In this document: positions 15,103 to 23,046 of the stretch, in pieces
Layout of the letters: each line of letters opens with the position of its first letter
Position numbering within the stretch: the first letter of the stretch is position 1
Assembly (NCBI GenBank): GCA_024743015.1
Contig: JANSXJ010000007.1
Location: forward strand, 1-23,365
Direction of reading: 5' to 3'
From: Hyphomonas sp.
GTDB taxonomy: Bacteria; Pseudomonadota; Alphaproteobacteria; Caulobacterales; Hyphomonadaceae
DNA: 23,365 nucleotides
The notes under the pieces: model-generated
What the model saw: the letters and a program-made list of their open reading frames with translations, nothing else
Databases searched by the model: none
Told to the model about the DNA's origin: nothing
Made by a program: the position numbers and the translations under genes

Positions 15103-16941
15103 ATGACCCATGCTGACGATGCCACGCTTCAAAATGCCCGCGACCTATTACAGCGCGTTTACGGTTACGAGGATTTCCGCGGCCTTCAGGCGGATGTCAT
15201 TTCCGATGTGATGGCAGGCCGTGACGCGCTGGCTGTGCTACCGACCGGTGGCGGGAAATCGCTCTGCTATCAGATCCCGTCAATGCTTCGCGAGGGGGTC
15301 GGGATCATCGTCTCGCCGCTGATTGCGCTTATGTCAGATCAGGTTGATGCGTTGAAAGCGCTCGGTGTTCGGGCCGAGCGACTTGATTCCACGATGCTCC
15401 ATGAAGACCGTCTGGCGGCGCTGCAGGCGGCGCGCGCCGGCGAGATGCACATGTTGTACGTCTCACCGGAAGGACTGTCGGGCGGTTTGCTCAACGCACT
15501 CAGTCAGATTCAGGTTTCGCTCATCGCGATCGATGAAGCCCACTGCGTAAGCCAATGGGGACACGATTTCCGGCCCGACTATCGCGCCCTGGGGCGGCTC
15601 AAGACGGCGTTCCCGGGTGTGCCGCGGCTGGCTGTAACGGCGACTGCCGATGATCGCACACGGGACGATATTCTGACGCAGCTCGACCTTGTCGATCCCG
15701 CCGTCCATGTGGCGAGTTTCGATCGACCGAATCTTAGTCTTGGTGCCGAGCCCAAGGCGGGGAACAAGACGGATCGCCTTGTCAGCCTAATTCGGGCGCA
15801 CAAAGGCGAGAGCGGGATCGTCTATTCCGCCACCCGGAAAGGGACAGAACAGCTCGCCGACGCCCTTGAAAAACAGGGGATCGCGGCGCTGGCCTATCAT
15901 GCAGGTCTAGACGCTGAGGAACGGACAGAGCGTCAACGCCGGTTCCTGCTGGAGGACGGCCTTGTCATGTGCGCTACGGTTGCGTTCGGCATGGGCGTCG
16001 ACAAACCGGATGTGCGCTTTGTCATGCATGCCGATCCGCCCAAGACCATTGAGGCTTACTGGCAGGAAGTGGGCCGTGCGGGCCGCGATGGCGAGCCAGC
16101 CGAGGGGTATGCCTTGTTTGGACCTGCGGATTTGCGCCGAAGCTTGATGTGGAGCTATGACAGCGACGCGGAAGAGGCAGTCAAGCGTGTCCAGGTCAAC
16201 AAGACGCGTCAGCTGTTTGCGCTCTTGAATGGCGATACCTGCCGTCGTCAGTCGGTGCGTCAATATTTCGGCGAACATGACGCGAAGCCTTGCGGTGCGT
16301 GCGACAATTGCCAGGCCGAAGACGGAGAGCGTTTTGATGCGACGCGCTGGGCCCAGATGGCGGTGTCTGCCGTGCTGCGCTGCGGTCAGAAGATAGGCCG
16401 TGGACGGCTGATCATCCACTTGATGGGGCAGGCCAAAGACGGGTTCGATGAAGACCTGTCTCAGCAGTCCACTTACGGAATTGGCGCTGATATGCCCAAA
16501 TCTGGCTGGAACGCAGTGTTTGACGAGCTCTTATTCTCTGGGCTTCTGGCAGAAGGGGGTGAGAGCATGCGACCTTTCATCTTCGTTCCGGATCATGATG
16601 TTGCCAAGACCTTGTTCAAAGGTGAGCGAGAAATCCTCCTGCGTAGTGACCCGACGGTGAGACGTGTGCGGTCGCGTGGTGGAAAAACGGCGAGCGCGGC
16701 CTTTGCGGATCTGTCGGCTCGTGATCGCGAACTGTTTGATCTCCTGCGCAACTGGCGGGTCGAGCTTGCAAAAGCGAAAGGCGTCCCACCTTACGTGATC
16801 TTTCACGACAAGACTCTGGCAACGATCGCGACGGAGCGTCCGGCCGATATGGTCGAGTTGCTGCAAATCTCAGGTGTTGGGGAGAAGAAGGCGGGTCGCT
16901 ATGGCGAGGATATCGCGCGCATCGTCCGCGAAGCGGCCTGA
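15103..16941 (+). CDS. recQ: ATP-dependent DNA helicase RecQ
   Basis: From the ATG at 15103 the protein has 612 residues. It is a 3'-5' superfamily 2 helicase for recombination and fork repair. Domains in order are motif 0 (GYEDFRGLQ, about 21-29), Walker A PTGGGKS (47-53), DEAH (144-147) in IDEAHCVSQWGHDFRPDY, the helicase C domain with QEVGRAGRDG (321-330), RQC zinc cysteines C380, C397, C400 and C403, a winged helix (about 410-510) and a C-terminal HRDC domain (about 530-612). A TTG start at 15067 would add 12 residues not typical of RecQ. It follows the HDAC gene by 53 bp. Nothing is missing. Confidence 0.96.
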   Translation: MTHADDATLQNARDLLQRVYGYEDFRGLQADVISDVMAGRDALAVLPTGGGKSLCYQIPSMLREGVGIIVSPLIALMSDQVDALKALGVRAERLDSTMLHEDRLAALQAARAGEMHMLYVSPEGLSGGLLNALSQIQVSLIAIDEAHCVSQWGHDFRPDYRALGRLKTAFPGVPRLAVTATADDRTRDDILTQLDLVDPAVHVASFDRPNLSLGAEPKAGNKTDRLVSLIRAHKGESGIVYSATRKGTEQLADALEKQGIAALAYHAGLDAEERTERQRRFLLEDGLVMCATVAFGMGVDKPDVRFVMHADPPKTIEAYWQEVGRAGRDGEPAEGYALFGPADLRRSLMWSYDSDAEEAVKRVQVNKTRQLFALLNGDTCRRQSVRQYFGEHDAKPCGACDNCQAEDGERFDATRWAQMAVSAVLRCGQKIGRGRLIIHLMGQAKDGFDEDLSQQSTYGIGADMPKSGWNAVFDELLFSGLLAEGGESMRPFIFVPDHDVAKTLFKGEREILLRSDPTVRRVRSRGGKTASAAFADLSARDRELFDLLRNWRVELAKAKGVPPYVIFHDKTLATIATERPADMVELLQISGVGEKKAGRYGEDIARIVREAA

Positions 16942-16960
16942 TCTCACAGCAAGAAAAGAA

Positions 16961-16982
16961 GGGACCGAATTGCTCCGGCCCC
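16961..16982 (-). terminator. Intrinsic terminator of the ammonium channel gene
   Basis: Read on the minus strand, GGGGCCG-(8-nt loop)-CGGTCCC forms a 7-bp GC-rich stem with one imperfect pair, followed directly by TTCTTTTCTT. It begins 20 bp after the amt stop codon. On the plus strand the hairpin lacks a T-run, so it serves amt rather than recQ. Confidence 0.75.
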
Positions 16983-17002
16983 ATCTTCAGGCGTGAGAGG
17001 GA

Positions 17003-18316
17003 TTAGTGCCCGTAGGCAGATTCCCCATGGCTCGCAGTATCGAGCCCGGTTTCCTCGTCTTCAGCTGAGACACGCAGAGGTGTCACGAGCTTCACCAGGA
17101 ACAGTATGATGGCGCTGAACACCGCCGACCAGATACAGACCGACACGACGCCGGTGATCTGAACGATAAATTGTCCCCCCATCGTCTGCTCGCCGAGACC
17201 TGGGGCCATTGGACCAACGCCTGCAAGGAAAGGGATGAGCAAGGTGCCTAGGATGCCGCCGACGCCGTGCACAGCAAAGACGTCCAGACTGTCATCAATC
17301 TTCAGCTTGGTGCGGATCAGAGTCACGGCGTAATAGCACGCGATCGCGGCGAGCGTTCCGATGATGATTGCCGCCAGTGGGCCTACCGAACCCGCTGCAG
17401 GCGTGATCGTGGCGAGGCCTGCAATGGTCCCGGTCGCGGTCCCGACAAGCGTTGGCTTGCCGAACTTGATCCACTCGATGGCCATCCAGACCAGAGATGC
17501 TGTTGCTGCGGAGAGATGTGTAACCAGCATGGCTTGACCCGCGCCTGCACTGGCGCCACCCGCCGAACCTGCATTGAATCCGAACCAGCCAACCCACAGC
17601 ATTGACGCACCCAACATGACGAAAGCCGGGTTGTGCGGCGGTCTCATCTCTTGCGGAAAGCCCGTTCGCTTGCCCATCATCAAAACGAAGACCAGCGAAC
17701 TGATACCGGCAGTGGCGTGAACAACGAGACCGCCTGCAAAGTCGGCGACGCCTTGGTCTGCGAGCCAGCCGCCGCCCCATACCCAGTGACAGACAGGCGC
17801 ATAAACAAGGACCAGCCAGAGCACGGAGAAGAGAAGGACTGCCCCGAAATTGACCCGTTCAACATAGGCCCCCACGATCAAGGCCGGCGTGATGATTGCG
17901 AAGGTCATCTGGAACATCACAAAGACCGATTCCGGGATCGATCCTGTCATCGAGTCAGGGGTGAGTCCGTCGAGGAATGCACCGGACAGACCACCCCAGA
18001 TCAGGCCCATGCCGTCTGCGTCGCCATTCCCGTCGCCAAATGCGATAGAGTACCCGACGGCGACCCAGACCAGCGACATCAGGCACGCCAGAACCAGGCA
18101 TTGCATGAGCACGGACAGAACATTCTTGCCTTGAACCAGCCCGCCATAAAACAAAGCCAGGCCCGGCAAGGTCATGAACAGAACCAAAGCGGTCGATGTG
18201 AGCATCCACGCAGTGTCGCCCGTGTCAGCGAAAGCAGGTGCTGCAAAAAGCGATAGAATTGCAAGAATAGAAAACGAGCGCGCGGCGAGCGCACCTCGGC
18301 GTTTAGTGATTTTCAT
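17003..18316 (-). CDS. amtB: Ammonium channel/transporter AmtB
   Basis: From the ATG at 18316 the protein has 437 residues. It has a cleavable signal peptide (about 1-30, APAFA), then 11 membrane helices. The twin pore histidines are His200 (VVHATAGISS) and His350 (AVHGVGGILG), 150 apart as in E. coli AmtB. PGLALFYGGLVQGKN (about 51-65) is a family signature. It conducts ammonium/ammonia across the inner membrane. A longer reading from 18361 is unlikely because GGGAGGG stands just before the 18316 ATG and the signal begins there. No glnK is adjacent: recQ converges on one side and a MATE gene diverges on the other. I found no sigma-54 promoter in the upstream gap. Confidence 0.95.
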   Translation of the reverse strand: MKITKRRGALAARSFSILAILSLFAAPAFADTGDTAWMLTSTALVLFMTLPGLALFYGGLVQGKNVLSVLMQCLVLACLMSLVWVAVGYSIAFGDGNGDADGMGLIWGGLSGAFLDGLTPDSMTGSIPESVFVMFQMTFAIITPALIVGAYVERVNFGAVLLFSVLWLVLVYAPVCHWVWGGGWLADQGVADFAGGLVVHATAGISSLVFVLMMGKRTGFPQEMRPPHNPAFVMLGASMLWVGWFGFNAGSAGGASAGAGQAMLVTHLSAATASLVWMAIEWIKFGKPTLVGTATGTIAGLATITPAAGSVGPLAAIIIGTLAAIACYYAVTLIRTKLKIDDSLDVFAVHGVGGILGTLLIPFLAGVGPMAPGLGEQTMGGQFIVQITGVVSVCIWSAVFSAIILFLVKLVTPLRVSAEDEETGLDTASHGESAYGH

Positions 18317-18363
18317 TTTTTTCGCCCTCCCGAAGCGATGGGGCAGGCAATGCGGATTCAATT

Positions 18364-18393
18364 GAACGCTGCAAGCGTTCGCTGGGCGCCCAG
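18364..18393. promoter_or_regulatory. Two adjacent palindromes upstream of amtB
   Basis: GAACGCT-GCA-AGCGTTC (18364-18380) has perfect 7-bp arms. It is followed one base later by CTGGGCGCCCAG (18382-18393), a perfect 12-bp palindrome. Both lie 48-77 bp upstream of the amtB start. They may be operators or may fold as hairpins in the leader. Confidence 0.45.
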
Positions 18394-18480
18394 GGTGAAG
18401 ATTTCCGGGGATTGTTCAAATCTTGAGCGGCGATGCTCAGAGATTGGGCGGAAGGCTCGACTCGCTTTCGGGCTGACACA

Positions 18481-18494
18481 ACTGAAAGTTCAGT
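18481..18494. promoter_or_regulatory. Palindrome just upstream of the MATE gene
   Basis: ACTGAA-AG-TTCAGT is a perfect inverted repeat ending 13 bp before the MATE start codon, where it could block transcription or translation initiation. A further repeat TGAGC-N6-GCTCA lies at 18424-18439. Confidence 0.4.
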
Positions 18495-18507
18495 CTAAGC
18501 GGCGCGC

Positions 18508-19833
18508 ATGGCCGAAATAACCCTTTCTCGACTGCGTGTGATGACGCTGGCTGTGCCCGTGATGCTGGCGCAGGTGGCCATCGCCGCGACAGGCGTTGTC
18601 GATACTGCGGTCATGGGGCTCTATGGGGACAAGTCGGATCTTGCGGCTGTCGCCATTGCCAGCGTCGCGTTCAGTTTCATCTATTGGGGCTTCGGTTTCC
18701 TGCGCATGTCGACAACCGGGCTGGTCGCGCAGGCGCTCGGTCGCGATGACCAACCAGAAGCGCGCGCGACGCTGCAGCGAGGCTTGCTGCTCGGGGCAGC
18801 GTTTGGGCTGACCATTTTCCTTCTGTCACCGGTCCTTCGGCTCGGTGTCTTTGCGCCATTCGGGGCGGAGCCGGATGTCGTGGCACTCGCCGATGGATAC
18901 TTCGCTGCGCGCGTCTGGGGCGCACCGGCGCTGCTGACACAATATGCGATTACCGGGTGGCTGCTCGGCACCGGGCGGACCGGGGCATTGCTCGCCATGC
19001 AAGTGGTAATGAACGGTGTGAACATCGTACTCGATATCTGGTTCGTTGCGGGCCTTGGTTGGGGGCCTGCCGGGATCGGGGCAGGAACGGCAATCGCGGA
19101 ATGGGTCGCGCTCATCTTCGGCCTGCTGCTGATCTGGCGCAGCCTGAAACGCGAGAAGGGACTGCTTGATCGTCCCGCCTTGATGGCGCTTTTCAACGCA
19201 AATCGTGACATTCTTATCCGCACCCTGGCTTTACTGTTCGCGTTCGCCTGGTTTGTGCGGTCGGGCGCTCAGCTGGGCACCGCGCAGCTCGCAGGGAACG
19301 AGGTGCTGCTACAATTCATAACCGTTGCCGCTTTTGTGCTCGACGGATTTGCCTTCGTGGCAGAAAAAGAAGTCGGGGAGGCGTATGGCGCGCGCAGCGT
19401 ATCCCGCTTGCGCCGTGCCATGCGATTGACCACTGAGCTCGCGTTCCTTTTCGGGCTATTGATCAGCGTCGCCTATCTGCTTGCGGGGACCGCCTTGATC
19501 GAACGGTTTGTCAGTGACGTAGAGGCGAGAGAGGCAGCGCTGGCTTACTTACCATATTGCGCCGCAGTCCCGTTCATAGGCGTCGCTGCGTTTCAGCTAG
19601 ACGGATTTTTCCTCGGCGCGACGCAGGGAAAGGCGATGCGGAACGCGGCGATCTTTGTCACGCTGTCCTATGTCGCGCTGGATCTGATCCTGCGCCCCGC
19701 ATTTGGAAATGCCGGGGTCTGGACTGCCTTCCTGGGGATGTATGTCCTGCGTGCCGCGGCGCTTGGATATTATCTGCCGAGCCTCATGCGCGCGACGGCA
19801 AATCCGCTCCAACGGCTTCAGACACAGAACTAA
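18508..19833 (+). CDS. MATE family (DinF-like) efflux transporter
   Basis: This 441-residue protein has about 12 hydrophobic helices arranged as two six-helix halves, the MATE fold. VPVMLAQVAIAATGVVDTAVMG (about 15-36) carries the conserved N-terminal helix with an Asp in VVDTA, and TGWLLGTGRTGALL (about 149-162) and VNIVLDIWFV (about 170-179) are family markers. It resembles the DinF branch and probably exports an organic cation or drug in exchange for H+ or Na+; the substrate is unknown. It diverges from amtB across a 191-bp gap with several palindromes. Its last 50 bp overlap the 3' end of pyrD on the opposite strand. The ATG has no strong Shine-Dalgarno. Confidence 0.9.
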   Translation: MAEITLSRLRVMTLAVPVMLAQVAIAATGVVDTAVMGLYGDKSDLAAVAIASVAFSFIYWGFGFLRMSTTGLVAQALGRDDQPEARATLQRGLLLGAAFGLTIFLLSPVLRLGVFAPFGAEPDVVALADGYFAARVWGAPALLTQYAITGWLLGTGRTGALLAMQVVMNGVNIVLDIWFVAGLGWGPAGIGAGTAIAEWVALIFGLLLIWRSLKREKGLLDRPALMALFNANRDILIRTLALLFAFAWFVRSGAQLGTAQLAGNEVLLQFITVAAFVLDGFAFVAEKEVGEAYGARSVSRLRRAMRLTTELAFLFGLLISVAYLLAGTALIERFVSDVEAREAALAYLPYCAAVPFIGVAAFQLDGFFLGATQGKAMRNAAIFVTLSYVALDLILRPAFGNAGVWTAFLGMYVLRAAALGYYLPSLMRATANPLQRLQTQN

Positions 19834-20872
19834 ATCCGTCTGCGCGTAGCAGGTCTGCAAGTTCAGCGTTGATCTTCGCGACAAGTCCCGGGCCGTGATA
19901 GACCAGCGCGGAATAGAGCTGCACCGCGTGCGCGCCTGCTCTGATCTTCGTGTAGGCCTCGGCACCGCTGCTGACGCCGCCGCAGCCGATCAGATCGAAC
20001 TCACCGAACAACTCACTTGCGATCTCCTTGAGGACACGGGTGGACTTCTCAAAGAGGGGCGCGCCTGAAAGTCCGCCGCTCTCGCTCGCATGCTCGCTAT
20101 TGAGGTTGAGCGGTCGATCAAGGGTCGTGTTGGAGATGATCAGGCCGGACAGCCAGTGTCCTGCTCCGCGCACAGTTTCGACCACATCCGCTAGCTGAGT
20201 GTCGTCCAGATCCGGGGCGATTTTCAGGAAGACCGGCTTTTGCTCGCCTGATGGTTTCTGGAGATCTGAATAGGCGTTTCCGCAGCGCTCCAGCAATGCC
20301 TGCAGCGCGTCCTTGCCCTGCAGTCCGCGCAGGCCGGGCGTGTTTGGGCTGGAAATATTGATGGTGATGTACGCGCAGTGAGGAAACACGGCAGCGATCC
20401 CACGCTCATAGTCTGCGACGAAATCTTCGCTTGTCTTGTTTGCGCCAACGTTTGCCCCAACCGGGCAATCGGGTTGCGGGGGCGTTCGGCGTAAACGTCT
20501 GACAAAATAGTCGAGGCCGTGATTGTTGAAGCCCATCCGGTTGATAACGGCATCATCCTCGGTCAGGCGAAACAGACGTGGCTTCGGGTTCCCCGGCTGC
20601 GGTCTGGGCGTAACCGTCCCGCATTCGAGGAAGCCAAATCCGAACCGTGCCATCGGGCGATGCACTTCGGCATTCTTGTCAAATCCCGCGGCGAGCCCGA
20701 CTGGATTTGCGAGATTGAGCCTGGATTTGGGAAGTTCGACGGGGGTTTGCCAGCTGTCAGGGGCGATCCTTGGCAGTCCAATCCCAAGCTTCAAGCCGTT
20801 GACCGTGGCGACATGAGCCGTCTCCGGAGACAGCTTCTTGACGAAGGGCAGGGCGAGATCGGGAAGGCTCAT
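19784..20872 (-). CDS. pyrD: Dihydroorotate dehydrogenase (quinone), class 2
   Basis: PyrD oxidises dihydroorotate to orotate in pyrimidine synthesis, passing electrons through FMN to membrane quinone. The protein has 362 residues. A class 2 N-terminal membrane-associating extension is present (about 1-45). GFDKN (63-67), FLECGTVTPRPQPGNPKPRLFRL (81-103), NRMGFNN (111-117) and NISSPNTPGLRG with catalytic Ser175 all match the E. coli enzyme, including the Ser numbering. The C-terminus overlaps the convergent MATE gene by 50 bp. Its ATG overlaps the stop of the DUF952 gene (ATGA), so the two form an operon, an order I recall from other alphaproteobacteria. Confidence 0.96.
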   Translation of the reverse strand: MSLPDLALPFVKKLSPETAHVATVNGLKLGIGLPRIAPDSWQTPVELPKSRLNLANPVGLAAGFDKNAEVHRPMARFGFGFLECGTVTPRPQPGNPKPRLFRLTEDDAVINRMGFNNHGLDYFVRRLRRTPPQPDCPVGANVGANKTSEDFVADYERGIAAVFPHCAYITINISSPNTPGLRGLQGKDALQALLERCGNAYSDLQKPSGEQKPVFLKIAPDLDDTQLADVVETVRGAGHWLSGLIISNTTLDRPLNLNSEHASESGGLSGAPLFEKSTRVLKEIASELFGEFDLIGCGGVSSGAEAYTKIRAGAHAVQLYSALVYHGPGLVAKINAELADLLRADGFSSVSEAVGADLPSRA

Positions 20873-21228
20873 CGGTCGATATCTGCAGGCAATTCAGGAA
20901 CGCCATCTGCGTCGAGCTGCAAAGTCCAAACACGCTTCGCGCCGTTGATCTGCAAGGTCGAATAGAGATGCGGGAAGAGCTGCCCGCCTCGGCTTTCCTC
21001 CCACCTGATTGGCTGACCCATTTCTTCGACAATGTACTCCAGTAGACGAACCTGCTCTTGTCCTGGATAATGCAGCCTAAGCGTTTCTAGGACTTGTTCA
21101 CGGGTGGAGAGGTGGACATAGCCGTCGCCTTCATCCAATGCGGTCTTGGTATGGCCGAGTTGCTCAGCGACGGCCCAATCCTGCGGGCTGAGAATTTTGT
21201 AAACACGCGTACGTTGCAGCATCACCAT
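20869..21228 (-). CDS. DUF952 domain protein
   Basis: With the ATG at 21228 the protein has 119 residues, the usual DUF952 size. RVYKILSPQDWAVAE (about 8-22) and GDGYVHLSTREQVLETL (about 33-49) are the family signature, followed by the EESRGGQLFPHLY segment. The GDGYVHLST pocket resembles that of ADP-ribosyl-handling proteins in outline, but no function is established. A much longer reading (to 21414) would cross the palindromic operator and the divergent repressor's start, so it is rejected; GAGG lies about 13 bases before 21228, and a second ATG at 21222 is possible. It is coupled to pyrD by ATGA. Its promoter probably lies in the palindrome region shared with the divergent repressor. Confidence 0.85.
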   Translation of the reverse strand: MVMLQRTRVYKILSPQDWAVAEQLGHTKTALDEGDGYVHLSTREQVLETLRLHYPGQEQVRLLEYIVEEMGQPIRWEESRGGQLFPHLYSTLQINGAKRVWTLQLDADGVPELPADIDR

Positions 21229-21295
21229 GCCCGCGTCTTCACCTCTTTTTGCCCGTGAATGCAAGGGGTTTGCGCCGCGGATTTGATGAGACTTC

Positions 21296-21312
21296 ATTCC
21301 TATGATAGGAAT
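21296..21312. promoter_or_regulatory. Perfect 17-bp palindromic operator candidate
   Basis: ATTCCTAT-G-ATAGGAAT has perfect 8-bp arms around one base. It lies between the DUF952-pyrD genes and the divergent XRE/S24-like repressor gene, 38 bp before the latter's ATG. Its core TATGAT is a good -10 element on the plus strand, and TATCAT on the minus strand. A dimeric repressor here would block promoters in both directions. Confidence 0.7.
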
Positions 21313-21350
21313 CTGCCGGTCGTTCACCACCATTCTCGAGGCCAACGACC

Positions 21351-21962
21351 ATGCAACATGGGGACATTTGGCGCGGAATAGATTTACTGGCCAAGCATCA
21401 CGGATTATCGACATCCGGGTTGGCGAAGCTGGCAGGCTTGGACGCTACCGCGTTCAACAAATCGAAGCGCCTTCCAAAAGATGGCCGGCCACGCTGGCCG
21501 TCGACTGAGAGTATATCACGCATCCTGACGGCGGTCGGCGCGGACTTTGAATCCTTTGCATTGCTCGTCTCGGGAAGAGATCTCGTCGCGGTTCCGTCGA
21601 TCCTTCAATCGGATCTCGAAAACATGTCGTCTCCGCCCGGCACCAATGGCGCAGGCGCTCAGGCCGTCCAGACATTCACCCCGCCATGCCTGGTCGATAT
21701 TGAGCGTTGTATTGCTGTCGAGATTTGCAACGATGAACTCGCCCCGATCTATACGATTGGCGATCGCTTGATCGCATCCTGCGGGGCTGATCTGGACGAG
21801 GGTGACAGGGTCATCATAAAAGCCAAGGGCCGCCGCGCTCTGATCGGGGCGCTTTGTATGATCTCCGATGACCAGTTGGAAATCGATACCTATCCAAATC
21901 GACAAGTATTCGATCGGACCGCACTCGAATGGACCGCGCGCATTTTGTGGATCAGCCAGTAG
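21351..21962 (+). CDS. XRE-type HTH repressor with S24-like domain lacking the cleavage dyad
   Basis: This 203-residue protein has an N-terminal helix-turn-helix (about 8-70) with LAKLAGLDATAFNKSKR and GRPRWPSTESISRIL, a signature of an alphaproteobacterial S24-type regulator family. A C-terminal LexA-like fold (about 115-203) ends EWTARILWISQ. The family norm as I recall it is GDSMEP for the nucleophile Ser and MAKEL for the catalytic Lys. Here these read NDELAP (Glu129 in place of Ser) and LIGAL (Gly166 in place of Lys), so self-cleavage should be impossible. The protein probably represses constitutively or senses something else through the C-domain. The perfect palindrome at 21296-21312 is its likely operator. 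Divergent DUF952-pyrD is a possible co-target. Confidence 0.85.
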   Translation: MQHGDIWRGIDLLAKHHGLSTSGLAKLAGLDATAFNKSKRLPKDGRPRWPSTESISRILTAVGADFESFALLVSGRDLVAVPSILQSDLENMSSPPGTNGAGAQAVQTFTPPCLVDIERCIAVEICNDELAPIYTIGDRLIASCGADLDEGDRVIIKAKGRRALIGALCMISDDQLEIDTYPNRQVFDRTALEWTARILWISQ

Positions 21963-22049
21963 GCAAAACAGGCAGGCGGTTGAAAATTCGCATTTCTTTT
22001 AGGTCATGGGCTTGCGCCTTGGGCCCGTCCTGTGGAAGGACTGCGCGTC

Positions 22050-22952
22050 ATGGATTGGGATAAGCTGAAGTCATTTCACGCGGCCGCAGAAGCCGGTAGT
22101 CTTACGGCGGCAGGGGAGCGCCTGGGGATTTCTCAATCGGCTGTCTCTCGTCAAATAGCGGCACTTGAAGAGCAGCTGGGCGTATCCTTGTTTCAGCGCC
22201 ATGCTCGCGGACTGGTACTGACCGATGCCGGACACACGCTGCACCGCTCGACCGTCGATATGGCGACAGCTGCGCAGGGGGCCAGCGCCGCCCTGAAGGA
22301 TCAGCAAGACGTTGCGCAAGGTGAACTGATCGTCACGGCGCCTGTCGCTTTCGGCTCGACCTGGCTCGTGCCGCGCCTTGGCGCATTTGTCAGTCAGCAT
22401 CCAGAAATGCGCATCGATCTGCGCCTGGATGATGGCGAGCACTATGATCTCCTGAAACTGGAGGCCGAGTGCGCCATCCGATTGTGGGCGGCTGACAAGG
22501 CGGACCTCATTCAGCGAAAGCTCGCGACGGTTGCGACCAACCTTTATGCCTCGCCGGAATACATCAAACAGCATGGAATGCCGCGTACGCCGCAGGATTT
22601 GGATAATCATCGCATTATCGCCTATGGCGCAGCCGACAGCCCGATCACGGCCATGAGCTTCGCTGAACGGGTTGGACGCGACGATGCCGGCCCGCGAAAA
22701 GCGGCTCTGACGGTGAACAATGTCTCTGCCATGCTGCGCGCGGCGGAGGCGGGGCTTGGGATTGCCGATCTTCCGGATTACATGGTCAGCGCCGTTCCGC
22801 GGCTTGTTCGGGTACTTGAAGACTTCACAGGCCCGAGTTTCGATCTCTACTTCATCTATCCCAGCGACTTGAAGCGATCGAAGCGAATTGGCGCGTTTCG
22901 GGACTTCCTGACCGGTCAGGTCGAGGCGTTCCGGTCTTCACCCTTGCGGTAA
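22050..22952 (+). CDS. LysR family transcriptional regulator
   Basis: From the ATG at 22050 the protein has 300 residues. The N-terminal winged helix (about 1-60) has WDKLKSFHAAAEAGSLTAAGERLGISQSAVSRQIAALEEQLGVSLFQR in LysR order. The effector domain (about 90-295) has two alpha/beta lobes, beginning GELIVTAPVAFGSTWLVPRL. A GTG at 22032 is in frame, but GGAAGGA at 22034-22040 is ideally placed for the ATG at 22050. No divergent partner gene is present, since the upstream repressor gene runs in the same direction, so its target is not suggested by position. The ligand is unknown. Confidence 0.93.
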   Translation: MDWDKLKSFHAAAEAGSLTAAGERLGISQSAVSRQIAALEEQLGVSLFQRHARGLVLTDAGHTLHRSTVDMATAAQGASAALKDQQDVAQGELIVTAPVAFGSTWLVPRLGAFVSQHPEMRIDLRLDDGEHYDLLKLEAECAIRLWAADKADLIQRKLATVATNLYASPEYIKQHGMPRTPQDLDNHRIIAYGAADSPITAMSFAERVGRDDAGPRKAALTVNNVSAMLRAAEAGLGIADLPDYMVSAVPRLVRVLEDFTGPSFDLYFIYPSDLKRSKRIGAFRDFLTGQVEAFRSSPLR

Positions 22953-23011
22953 AGAATATTGACTCTCTGTAATCTATGCGAAATTGCATGTCGCTTTTGC
23001 GCACTTGCATG

Positions 23012-23041
23012 TTGCAATTACAACTAAGAAGCCCATATACC
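23012..23041 (+). promoter_or_regulatory. Candidate promoter of the small RNA
   Basis: TTGCAA (23012-23017) and ATATAC (23035-23040; or TATACC one base on) are spaced by 17-18 bp, a plausible housekeeping-sigma -35/-10 pair. Transcription would begin near 23046-23048, shortly before the structured RNA. Confidence 0.45.
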
Positions 23042-23046
23042 CCCCG

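Noticed and set aside
18317..18507. Sigma-54/NtrC promoter for amtB
   Set aside because: A TTGCA is present on the minus strand but no GG stands at the required spacing, and no TGCAC-N-GTGCA site was found.
21229..21414. Longer N-terminus for the DUF952 protein
   Set aside because: It would run through the palindromic operator and the divergent repressor gene's start; the DUF952 family normally begins close to the RVYKIL strand.
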